A stretch of DNA of 64,000 nt, taken from Onchocerca volvulus. Taxonomy: Eukaryota > Nematoda > Chromadorea > Rhabditida > Onchocercidae. Numbering within the stretch: position 1 is the stretch's first letter; every line of letters begins with the position of its first letter. A program made the translations under genes and the position numbers. This document shows positions 1-11,576 of this stretch, piece by piece. The notes below the pieces were generated by a model. It saw only the letters and a list, made by a program, of their open reading frames with translations, did not search any database and was not told the DNA's origin. The stretch spans positions 3,730,465-3,794,464 of the forward strand of contig HG738140.1 of assembly GCA_000499405.2 (NCBI GenBank), written 5' to 3'.

Positions 1-155
1 TTATTACTTATTTTATTATTTCATTATCACTTCATCATTACTTTACTTTATTATCACTCCATCTCATCACTACTTTATTTTATTATCGCTTTACTTTATT
101 ATTGCTTTACTTTATTATTACTTTACTCTACTATTACTTTATTTTTTCATTAATT
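1..155. repeat. Degenerate CTTTACTTTATTATT microsatellite
   Basis: Repeats of a 16-18 bp unit close to CTTTACTTTATTATTG run from the window edge, clearest at about 90-150 and more decayed before that. The array probably continues outside the window. The stretch from about 160 to 1072 holds only AT-rich 3' flank of the minus-strand SSU72 gene; I see no exon in it. Confidence 0.6.
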
Positions 156-1072
156 TACTCAAAAATGCAATGAGAAGAGTTTTGATAGCAAAATTATTGT
201 GAGAGAGAATTTATAATTCTAATAAAGGTCTATTCAACAACTGACCGCTGACTTACGGAAACTTTCATGATTATGGAATCATATGCCCAACTGATTTTAT
301 CTCTTTGAGTGCTTTTTCAGTCATTTCATTTCGTGATGACAATAACCAGGATGAATTTATTCCTCATAAACTAAATGCAAAGGAAAAATTTATTAAGTGT
401 TAGCTAGATCCAGCCAAGCGAAGCATGACCGAGATAACAAGGATACTTTTCCTGGTATGAAAACTATATTGTTTTGACTCACATTTTTCTTGATAACAAG
501 CATAGAATATAACTTTTTTGAGCACCAAGAATTGAAAACTATTTCACAGCAAAAATAGAAGAACAAAGATATATATTGTGATAAAGGATGAAGAAAAAAT
601 ATAACAAAATAAACAAAATACAGTATAAGATATAAATATAGGTGAAATGCTCTTTATTTTTCATATAAGCCTCCCAAAACATGCCACAACAATCAATACT
701 ACGATTCAAAAAAAAAAAGTACGATAGATGATAAATTTTTTATCAGTGGATGGGAAAAATGAAATGTGTAATTTAGCACTAAAACAACCATTATCATTGA
801 ACTGTGACGAACGCATGTTACTGACATCAAATGTTGAACAAGCTTCTGTTTTCAGCTATTTTTAAAATATTGATAATTTACGATCTTATTTTTAACTGAA
901 TGTTTAGTTTTGGATTTCGAAACATTAAGAAGTTAGTCCTCACATTCCTGTTTTCCCCACCGATTACTCCTACTAATATAATCAGAATTCTTTGAGACCG
1001 AATGATAAATATCACAGAATCATAATAACGTAATGACTGATCAAAATCGACAGAATGCCACAATCACTGTTT

Positions 1073-3842
1073 TTAATAAAAACAAATTGTATGTAAAATA
1101 TTCCGCCGGCTGTTATTCTGCTCAAATTCTGTTAACACTTCATCAATTTCATTATCCAAGTCCTCGCAAGCTTCCAACTGCAATGTTATCATATAAAAAA
1201 TATAAATAACAGAACATTTCCCTTTAAATTTCTTTTTTAGAAGACTCGAGATGATTTCAGGTAATATTGGTTTCAATACTTAGTGATTTCACCTAGGCGA
1301 AAAAAAAAAAAACTTTGACTATTTGTTATCTAAATTTAAGCTACCGCATCACTGATCTCAATAAAGTTGATGACATCCAAATATTTGATATACAAAAATC
1401 TGATCACATATTTTCAAAGCATGCATAAAAGACCAAAGATATGTCGGCTAAGAAATTTTTTTTTTTTTCGAGCCATGCTCTACCACTAGCAAGCACAAAA
1501 GTTGTTCACTAAATGTCATTTTACTGAGTACGAAATCAAAATTTTTATTGTTAAGAATATATGTTATACAGTAAACTATAAAATGAGTCTTCAAACTGCA
1601 AGCTTCATCACAATCATCAGTAAAATAAAAAATATGGATGGTAGTTGAACAATCAAATAAGAATGAAATTTGAAAAAAAAAAATGAATTAAATGAGGCCT
1701 TGATTTCTTCCCTTTGAAAATCGGATCGAATCAACTGATAAGAATTAACTTATGACTTTTCAATTGTAATAAATGACTCTCAAAATCTTTTTTTAGTTTG
1801 AAATTCAATTTTTAGGAGTGACTTGTGCACATTTCACTCTAGTCTTTCGAGCAGCAAAAAAACGGCGCGACACTTAATTATTATATAAATTATGAAAACA
1901 TCCTCACTCATCCTGATAAGCCCATAATGATACTTGGAACGAAACAATAATATAATTTTCAAAAAACAAACCTTAGCACATAAATCGCAAACAAATAAAG
2001 CTCCTATTGTAGCTTCTTCGTGGTTATCTTGTATATCAATATTAATGACATGAACACTATCGCCTTCATTTGTATCTCTTGTTTGTAGATCTTCTACTAT
2101 CTAAAACAGATAATGAGGTAAGATAAAAAACAGTTATTAAAATAAAATTTAAATGCTAATTCAATCATCAACAAAACTGTAACTTTTCCTTAATTTGGAA
2201 GAATTTTACAACATGTTAATACCTAAATGTTCTTTGAACTTTTTAAAACATGATTGATAGAGATACTGCTATTTATATGAATTATAATATATCTGTTCTC
2301 ATACTTCTACTAGTCAGAATCATCATAAAAAACTCGGAATACAGTGTATTGCAGCAACTGCATGAATGAGTTATACTGTATTTTTCGAGGGAAATTCATG
2401 ATGCAAGAAATCGTTCAGCACGATCCACTCTCTAGCACGAGTAATCCATTCTCTAGCAAGACTGCTCGTTTAGTCTTCCCTGCCCGAAACTTCTTCTTTT
2501 TCCGCTTTCGATTCCATCTTGATTGCTGACATTTTCCAGATTTGTTATCTATAGTTTTAGTTTCAAAAGTCCCAGCTGGACATAATTCAAACTTAAGTTT
2601 AAATGAATCCCGACATCTAAAATTATGCTACCATCTTTACAAGATAATCAGATATAAATTCTACCTGATCATATACTCTTTCTTCAAGACATATTATTAC
2701 ATCAAATTTTCCATTGAAATGTTGAAATTTCTGCGGCATATCTTTTATCCTACGGTTACGATCCAACATATTTAATAAACCATTTTGTGTATACCTGAAA
2801 AAATTTCAACGAAAAATCCAAGAAGCTAAGTCCCTGAAATAAAATGAGGTGAAAAAAAATTTTTGTAGTTTTAACTTAAGGGAATAATTAATATAAACAT
2901 GCAACAAAACAAAACAAAATTCAGAAGAAAATACTAACAACTGAGGATCTTTTTGTTTTAAATCATTATATATAAAATCATATGTAGCTACACCGAAATC
3001 ATAACAATTTGGTCGATCCGGTGTAGGACCCGGTAATTTGACTTGACTTCCTGAACCAAATGATTCTACATTGAAGCCTCTTTTCCTGAAATAAAAAACT
3101 TTATTGATAATGCTTATATAGAAAGATAACAAAATTTTCATATGTGAATCATTCTTCTCTTCAATATTCATTGTGATAATCGTAAAAATATAACCAACAA
3201 AATATTTTGTTGCTAATATTTTTGATTGGTCTGCATTTTCTATAATTCATATAAAAGTTTTTTCCTAATATTCCTAAATATCATATAAACACAATAATTC
3301 GTTCTTGCTGAACAAAAAGTACAATATCCAATCAACAAATTTTCATTACCATAAAAATTAAAGAAAATTTGAAAACTGATGTATAAAAAAGCCAGATTTG
3401 TTCCGTACTTTAATTTTAAGAGATTTTGAATCTCACGATTATTTGAAAAAAATTGGTAAGGAAAACTAGCCAGTTCAAAATCGGTTAAGGTAGAAATACA
3501 AAGCGTTATAATCCTTCCTCATAACCTAATATGTTATAACTTAGTCGTAGTAACATAAGAAATATTACCATGAACTAAAAGAGATATCATGTCTTTTAAC
3601 AAGATTCAGAAAGCATAAAATAAATCTCACAACTTCTCCATGGTATTTTCTTAGTTACTGCATCAGTGATAACATCTAAAAGTGGAATTGCAACAAAATA
3701 TTTGAGCAATTTTATTTGTATTTCAACGATGACTAAAAAATAAATAGTTAATTAAAACTTACTGCAGGAAACTATGAGCTTCCATACTCCTATTCATGTT
3801 GCTCGAACAACTTACTGCAAAACGTAATTTCCCCATGTTCAT
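1073..3842 (-). CDS. SSU72: SSU72, RNA polymerase II CTD Ser5 phosphatase
   Basis: Five exons on the minus strand: 3842-3763, 3085-2939, 2794-2665, 2100-1972 and 1177-1073. They close in phase to 196 aa, against about 194 in human SSU72. The family dephosphorylates Ser5 of the RNA polymerase II C-terminal repeat and works with the 3'-end cleavage/polyadenylation machinery in the nucleus. The start reads MNMGKLRFAVSCSSNMNRSM and holds the CX5RS phosphatase loop at residues 12-19 (Cys12, Arg18). Further family blocks are KLPGPTPDRPNCYDF, NGLLNMLDRNRRIKDMP, EERVYDQ, the Asp-loop block VINIDIQDNHEEA, and the C-terminal end ILHTICFY. Met1 was chosen because it lies just before the catalytic loop; Met3 is equally possible. 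Exon 2 uses a GTTAGT donor at 2938-2933, which gives the expected QLYTQNG junction. No odd features. Confidence 0.95.
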
Positions 3843-4959
3843 TACTCCTTCCTGTCAGACTTTGCGATATGTCGATGCAAAATGATGTACGTGACTTTGA
3901 TGGTACTGAATCTACGAAGCCCGACAGAACTGCTAAAATTAAGATCATTTATTTCCTTCCAACAAAATATTAAAAGGCCTAATCCGTTTTCTATGTTTCC
4001 AAATGATGAAAAATCAAATATTATTCAAATTAGAGATTATCTAAGTCTGAAAATGACGAATATGAAAACGCCGCAATAATATAAGAACACTATGTTTTGT
4101 GATTGAAAATACGGAGATATTACACTAGTATATTTAATATATTTATCAAATATTTAAGTTACGAAATAGTACAATAATGTAATAACTAAGCAAAGATTGA
4201 GAATATCAACATAACACAATAAATCGAAATAAAAAAAAAGAAAAAGAAACCATGTTTAATGATTATGAACAGAGATTGAGAAAAATAAAAATAATGCAAT
4301 CGTTTCGAAAATAAATGAATTAAAAATTGAATACATGGAAATACTATTGGAATTTTAGAAGAAAAGAAAATGTGCCATAATATACAAAGCAACGTGAAAA
4401 AAAAAAGAAAAAGTGAAACAAAATATTCTTAATAATCTTTATCAAACAGAAATAATAATTATGAATGAAAAAGGAAATGACTCAATGATTAAAATAGAGT
4501 ATAAAAATCGATAGAAGTAAAAAATTAATACAGCATAAACCGAAATTATGGAAACCTTGCGTCTTATAGATAAATTTAATCTCTCAGAGGGAAATCTTAA
4601 TTTGATAAAAGTTGAAATTCCAAACCACGAAATACGTCACCCCATATCCACCTAAGTGATCTCAAAGTTCTACAGTATCCAAATAATCGTTGCAAAAGAA
4701 GAATTATCTGATGTAACACTCCAAATTTCTTTTACACTTTTTTAACGAATTTTTTTTTTACAAATTTTTAAATGAAAGTTTAGAACTTGCATTTAGCTTC
4801 TTATTAGATGACAATACTAGTTTAAGAAGACAAAAGTGGAAAATGCTAAACTTTGGTGCGCTATTATTATTAATTCTCCAAATTTATTGAACTTTTTATT
4901 TCTAATAAGCTGTATCTAGCCACGCGATGCTTGGCCTGCTTCAGCTAATCTATTTAAAT

Positions 4960-5376
4960 AATAATGCAAATGTTCATTTGTTAAAAATCTCAAGTCTACG
5001 AAAATTCTTAAACATGCGCCTTACTTATATTAATTCAAAATCCTAAATCTCCTACAATTTTTACCTACTGTCTCGAAATTTTGACGGAAGTTGAGTTCAA
5101 AACTGCTCAGTTGAATTGTTGGATTGTTGTTACTGCAAAAAATTATATACGGTATTAAAAGATACAAACAATCGTAAATATTCGTTTGTTAAAAATCTTA
5201 AATCTCCAAAAGTTCTTAAATATTGCTTCGAAATTTTGACAAAACTTTGCATTGGAATACACGCATACCTTACCGAGCGTACTGAGCGTTATATACTGAA
5301 GGCCACGACCACTTTGCAGAAAGTAAACGTGGTAAATACATTCATCCGCTCATTTAATTTTATTTGTCACACGTGT

Positions 5377-5415
<39 letters not shown>

Positions 5416-6010
5416 AATAAAAAGAAATAGGTATATCTATATAAAAACAACGCGCTTATTCGAATGCTATGTTATATAAAAATTTGAAACATTGTGTCAA
5501 AATGAACAACGAGCATTTATGACACAGAGCAATTCAAGACACAACCTAATATTAGAAGTCAGAGAGGTAATTCATAAATTGCTTGAACGAAGTATTTCAT
5601 TATACTACCATGACCTCGATATTTCCGCGACGCAACTACATTTTCCATAAAACAAAAAACAAACGAAAAAGCTTAAATTACGCGCCTTATCTGTTTAAAA
5701 ACACCTGCGTATTCGAATGCAACGCTGTATGAAAATTTCAAATCAATCGGTGAAGAATTTGAAACGTTGCGGGAAGTAAGTGCAGTCAATGTGGAAAGTA
5801 GGCGTGGTCAACAAATTCTTTTAGCTCATGATGGCGTGATTCAGAGCCGGGTTAGAAAATTCAGTCCGCTCACTTACTTTCATTTGTCACAGATGTGGCA
5901 AGTAAAAAAAAAGGTAAAGGTGTCTATCTAAAAAAGACCACCTATTCGAATACAAGATTATATCGAAATTTGAAAGCAATCGGTGAACAACTTTTAGAGA
6001 TTCAAGGCTT
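4960..6010. repeat. Diverged local repeat family
   Basis: At least two kinds of unit are duplicated. The segment near 4975-5025 (TTGTTAAAAATCTCAAG and on) resembles the one at 5187-5225 (TTGTTAAAAATCTTAAA). The segment at 5300-5490 resembles 5790-5985: both run from a GTGGTAAATAC/GTGGTCAACAAA block through CCGCTCA(T/C)TTA, TTTGTCACA and a G/C-rich TGTG palindrome to TATTCGAAT(G/A)C. A further copy of the TATTCGAATGC part is at 5700-5730. No open frame or terminal structure identifies an element, so this is probably an old non-coding repeat. Confidence 0.5.
5380..5412. repeat. (TA)n microsatellite
   Basis: An uninterrupted run of about 16 TA units next to a CACACGTGTGACA palindrome, inside the diverged repeat region. 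Confidence 0.9.
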
Positions 6011-6731
6011 AAAGCAGCGAACATTTACATTTCTATTTTTATAGGTTTCAATTAAGATTAATAAAAGCGGCAAATTCTTCATCGATTTCTTTAGTCTTAT
6101 CGATTTTTGAAATTTAACTAAATTTTCCAAAATTATTACGAATTAAGACATTAAAAATTAATATGACATGCATAATGTATTTAAGCATAACATCTTTAAT
6201 TTCAATAGCAAGATGCTTAAAAGCCTTATTTAAAATTAATCAATATCGAAGGACTTTTTTTTTTTGTTAGTTCATGATATTTGATCGAATATCTAAATCG
6301 GAAATATGATCTATGTTAATACATCAGAAATTGTATTAAATTGGTTAATATTTTGAAAATTTATTCCTAAAAGTTTCATGTTAACTGGATAAAATTGTTA
6401 GTTATTAGTATTTCATTCAAGTTTTGATGCAAGTTTGGTTAATTTACATGAATAATGAATAATTATTGATCATTTTGCATAAAATTTACATTAATCGAGA
6501 GCAATAAATAGCCATTACTTTATACATAATCGCTTATTTTATACCAATTTCTTCGAATTAACTAGTCGATTGATTTAAGTAATTGTATGATAAATCCGGA
6601 AAAGTTTTAAGTGGTGCATGATAAGTCCAGAAAAGTGATTTATTTCATCCATTTTTCATTCATTTCATACTTATTCATATTTTATGCTGACTTGGCAACG
6701 GCAAATATATTCGGGGTCGCTGAAAGTTCAA

Positions 6732-9700
6732 ATGCCTAATATTATATATACCTATACACTTTGTCCAGAAGGACGGGTAAGTTAAATAATATGCGCATTT
6801 TTGTAGTGAAATATAAATGCATAAAAGTGTAATGTATTGATTTAAATGTTAAAAGGACAAAATTAAACTTTGCGGGTGTTAAATTACAGAACAATTTACA
6901 GTGTATTTATTTACAGTATATTTATATTGTTGGCGCAAATATTTTTATTCGTAGATCGGTTGAGTTTGAAATAACCCAACAATTAGCGCTATGGATTTTT
7001 GACTGTGCTAAATTAAACGTACGTATATTTATTGTTATTATTTTTTTCAAAAAATAAAAAATGAGTTGAGTATGCATTTATAATTAATTGCAGCAACACT
7101 AATTAAAACTAGTGTATTTTAATGTATGGTGAAAATATGATAAAGACATCAAATCCAAAATTGTTAATTGTTTATCGTTGGAAATAAATTTAGAAAAAAA
7201 AAGTTTGAAATAGGGGAATAAATTCTAAAAAATTTTATCAGTTGCTGAAACAAAATAAGAATTATTTATCATAAGCAAAGTGTCAGTAACAATAATAGTG
7301 ATAAATTTTTGTAATAAATTTCATCTTAATTTATCAATGTTCACCGATTCATTAATTGTCTTACAAAAGATGGAAACAGGTTAGAATAGAAAAATTACTT
7401 AATATTTGGTTTAATTGTCTTTTCTTTCTTCTATATTTTCATTAACGTTAGCCAAAATTGAATTAAAGATGCATAAATAATAAAAACTGAAATTGAAAAT
7501 TTCACGATATAACAAACTATTCGAACAGTCCTTTTATTTAATTTGCCTTTTTTTTTGATAACACTTATAATTCATTTTAGAAAACGAATGGAAAGAATAA
7601 ATAATTTTATATTTCAAAAAAATTTGTCATCTTCTATAGTTTTTTTTAATGTTTTTTGGTTTTTCTTTTTCACTTCTTTATTTATATCATTCCAGATGTC
7701 AGTATATAATCTGCATTATGATACTTATCCGGGTAGAATTGTCGATTTTTATTCATTAAGTGCTAAAAAATGCGTACTTCTTATGCATAATAATGAAATG
7801 AAATTGCTAACACAATATCTACTGTTAATGAATAAAGAAACAAACGATACGGTTGAAATTTTATGCCGAAATTGGAAAATTGACGCATCTGAAGCACTTC
7901 GCGTTGGTTAGAGATTTTTTTGCATCGTCGCAGAGAATACAGCAATATAACATTTATGGATTTTTAAATCAGAATAAATTAATTAAGTAAATAAAATAAT
8001 TATAGGAATCAAATTTTGAGAGAAAGAAACTAAGATTATTTTGGAAAAAAAAAACTGTTTCTTGCGAAAAGTTTTAATTGCAATTTATGAATTATAAAAT
8101 TGACTAAAATTATCAGAATGATCACATTATCAAAATTGCTAATATTTAATAATACTGAAAATGTTAATAACTATTAGCAAATTTAATAGCATTCCAAAAA
8201 AAAAAAAAAAAAAAGTTCTGCTAATTTTTCCTTTTTTCAAGAGAATTTCTCTGTCGGTAATAATTTTCTCTTCAAAAATCTGAAATTCCGAAATATTTCT
8301 TCTTGATAGTACTTTCAAACATAATAAAAAATTATTTTATCGATTCAAACTTTATTTATGCTGCCTCTGCATGTCTTGCTTTATTTTCAATCACTATTCA
8401 ATATTATAAATCGTGTATTGCCACAAATTTCTTTATGTACTAATTATATACTATTCAGTGAAATTCGCAATTTCTCCTCTCGTTTTTGCAGTTTCCAATA
8501 CTGCCTTTTTTAGTTTCCCCCATCTAATTTCATTTTTTTTTTTTTTTTTTGAAATTATGGTTAATTATGGGAATTATCTATCCGTATAGATAATAATTAA
8601 TTATCCAATAGCTAAGATAAATGGACATTTGAAAATAATCGAAATTTGCCATTTAATTTGATCAAATTGACAAAGTTGTTTTTCTGCTTACATTTGCAAT
8701 CATTCGTAGGATACGGTGGTTTACCGTTTGGGTATATCGTAGTAAGCGGATATACAACACCAGAATTTGGAAATGTTTTAGATGTACGAATGTTACCTGC
8801 TGATCCAGGATCAGTGACAATTCCGGCAATCAATATGGATAAGCAGGTTAAAAATTTGAAAAGAATAAAATTATTTCCAATTGATAATTATTTTATATGC
8901 TTAATTATGAACTTTTTTCTCATAAGACATTTTGAATTATTCGATTTCAATTAACCTATAATCAAGTATTTTATTCTTAATCAACCTATAATCAAGTATA
9001 AATATCTAGATAAAATTAAAATAATACAACTCAGTCAAAATATATTTTTATTATTAAACTTGTTAAATAGTTGTTAATGATTACAATTACAGTAATGCAT
9101 TTCAAAATGTTTGCAATTACAGTAAAAATGATTAAAATTACGGTAATACTATTACCTGCTCTTTTCCTTCAAAAATTTTAAAGAATACTTCAATAAAATA
9201 TCAAATATTTTCGACAGATTGCAAGATTAGAATCATTGATAAAACAATATCCATCACGCAATCTGTATGTTTGGCCTGGTTCAGTACCACTGATAAGTGA
9301 TAAAGGACTTTACTTTCTACTTACTCGGTATTTCGTTTATCTCCATTGTATCAAAGCTAATATCTATACCGTATATTTCTTGCTTTTTATTTTTGACAAT
9401 ATTGATAATAAGCTGTTGTCGAATAATCTTGATAATAAGTTGCTTGATAATTTTGACTGATAATTTGTTGCCTGATGATTCTGACACTATTGCTAATAAG
9501 CTGAAATCCCCTCATTAATTAACTACAAATATTATCGATAATGAAAAATATACTTAGCTGATTAATTATGATATGCTTCGAATTGCGATGTTGTTAAATT
9601 AAAATTCAGTAGTTTTTTTTTTTTGAAAATATCCGATAGTTTTACAGAATTCATTTAAATGATAATATTTTATCATTAGGAGAGCAGGTCAAATGTTAAT

Positions 9701-11088
9701 TTATGAAACAAGTCTTCTTGGTGCAATTGAATTTTTACCCGATGGAACATATAATCCAGTACTGATTACGGTCGATGATTCTGCGGTTAAGTAAGTTTCG
9801 TTTTCATAATTTTTTTTAAATAATTTATTATGAAAATATTTTAAATAGAAATGAAGAATATTAATGAATCCTAATAAAAAAAATTTTGTTTTTCAAAATT
9901 TCAAAATTTCATCTTTTTTTTGAATTATTTATTTTTAAATTTGTATGATGATTTTTGTATTTTTTATAGGCATCTTTCAGAACGAGAATTATGTATTAAT
10001 TATGTATCTATGCTAGCACAACGTGATCGAACATGTTGGATGAATTCTGTTGTGCCATCTGATCCATCACATTGGAGAAATATTTTGCAAAGAATTATTC
10101 TCGTAATTTCAGCGTAAAATTTCAAATTCATAATTAATTCTTTCCAAATAATTATATTTTGATTTTTATCATAATAGGAATCGAAATTTCTGAAACTAAA
10201 AAATTTTTTATACAGTAATCATTTTTATCATACTGTATTCTCATTTGTAACGCTTATACTATTGTATTTATGCTACTATATTTATACTACTGTATTCTCA
10301 TTTGTTAGGTTTATATTACTGTATTTTGGATCATTACTCTTGTGGTTATCACAAATTGATGGAGGATTCTGTGCTTATTGGTTTGTTCGTGCATTCATCT
10401 GGTTAAGTGGAGGTCATTCAGTGCCCAATATTGGATTAGATCCATCAGTTTACATTTTTAATTTGGATATGGATTGCTATCGATTGTCAACTAAGGAATT
10501 TCAAGTATGACAATTTTCATTTGATAACAGATAATAAGTTGTAAAATTTGAAAGCATCAATTCAATAGGATATTAATATTTTTGTAGGCGAAGTGTGCTT
10601 GGCTAAAATTAGGTGGCCATGCGCTAATTGACGTGATGAACGACGGAAGCGCCGTAATGTCCGAATTGACCCGTGAATATAATCTTATACGAATTACAGA
10701 ATTTCCGCCACCTTTTGTTCCGCAAACACTTCGTCGACAAGCGCTGAATAAGTAAATATTATAACTTTTTCCGAACTTGCTTATATTGATATTTTTAAAA
10801 TTAAAAAAAAAAAAGTGATGAGAGAGAAAAAAATTGAAAATGATAACAAAAACGATTTGAAAACGAAAAAACTTTCGAAAATTACCTGGGAAGAAGCAAA
10901 ACAAAAAAATTAATTTAATTCATTAAATTTTGTAGATAGTGGATAAATAAAAATGTAAGGAATATAAAATTTGAAGTTTTAAATTAAACGATAAATTCTA
11001 TTATAGATGTATTAATCTGTATCCAAAGTTGTGTTCTTCCGAAATGCTTCGATTGGAATGTGGTATTGCGGATTATCCGGAATTATAG
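6732..11088 (+). CDS. Unidentified conserved-looking protein with a hydrophobic middle
   Basis: Eight exons join cleanly: 7696-7906, 8710-8846, 9218-9327, 9680-9790, 9970-10113, 10309-10504, 10588-10751 and 11007-11088. They give 384 aa from an ATG at 7696. Codon use and splice phases show a real gene, but I do not recognise the family. Visible features are YGGLPFGYIVVSGYTTPEFG, SRNLYVWPGSVPL, a hydrophobic span RIILVISAFILLYFGSLLLW at about residues 231-250 that may be a membrane segment, CAYWFVRAFIWLSGGHSVPN after it, and a Cys-containing C-terminus ending ADYPEL. The 10113/10309 junction uses a GTAAAA donor chosen for phase. Two upstream exons are plausible but uncertain: 6732-6776 (MPNIIYTYTLCPEGR) and 6965-7018 (FEITQQLALWIFDCAKLN). 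The second needs a weak GAG acceptor, because the stronger acceptor at 6955 does not fit the first exon in frame. A transferase or hydrolase anchored in a membrane is possible but unproven. Confidence 0.65.
8940..9500. repeat. Short intronic repeats in the unidentified gene
   Basis: One intron carries a direct repeat AACCTATAATCAAGTAT (about 8953 and 8983) and several AATTACAGTAA/AATTACGGTAA units between 9085 and 9155. The next intron carries TTGATAATAAG(C/T)TG units between 9400 and 9505. These are small local duplications without coding potential. Confidence 0.5.
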
Positions 11089-11576
11089 CTTGTGCTAAAG
11101 AAACGGGAAATACGAAAAGAATGATAAATTTTGAAAACACTGTTTTTTCTTTTTTTTTTTTTTTTTTTTTTGTGAATTAAAATGTGCCAAAGAATTTGAT
11201 CCTATTAGATGTAAAAAATATTTTAAAAGAAATATGCATTTTCTTTCTTAAAAATCTCCAACAATGAATTTTTTTTTTTTAATAGATAATTTATTATGAC
11301 TTTTGCAAGTGAAAAATCCGAAAATTTTTATAATTCCCGGAAATTGGTTAAGAAGAAGCAATTCAAACATTGATCAAGTATTTCATTTGATGGTAAAGTT
11401 TGCAGATTTGAAAATTCAAATTCAATACTAAATTTTTATAGCGTATTAATCATATATCTTGCGTGTGTTTTATTAATTGAAGTGATTAATTCAAAATAAT
11501 AAAATTAATGTTTATTTAAATGAATACTAAAAATTTAAACAAGAATAAATGCTTTTTTTTCTTTTTTGTAAATAAT
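11089..11576. other. Convergent 3' intergenic gap
   Basis: This gap lies between the stop of the plus-strand unidentified gene and the stop of the minus-strand membrane-protein gene. It is AT-rich with long T runs (11150-11171) and has no open frame of note. It should hold both polyadenylation sites. Confidence 0.5.

Larger units (their letters stand above)
3843..6731. other. Intergenic region between SSU72 and the unidentified gene
   Basis: About 2.9 kb with no supportable exon. It contains the probable SSU72 promoter next to 3842, poly-A/T runs, a TA microsatellite and a family of diverged repeats described separately. Open frames at 3882-4079, 4186-4392 and 5116-5430 are short, low-complexity and lack recognisable protein features. 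Confidence 0.6.

Noticed and set aside
405..4940. Possible inverted copies of a GCCAAGC(A/G)-rich motif at about 410-435 and 4915-4940
   Set aside because: Similarity covers only about a dozen bases with mismatches, too little to call a repeat pair.
6955..7018. Exon starting at the strong GTAG acceptor at 6954
   Set aside because: In phase with the 6776 donor it gives an immediate stop (ATC GGT TGA). The only frame that stays open needs a preceding exon without an ATG, so the weaker acceptor at 6964 was preferred, with doubt.
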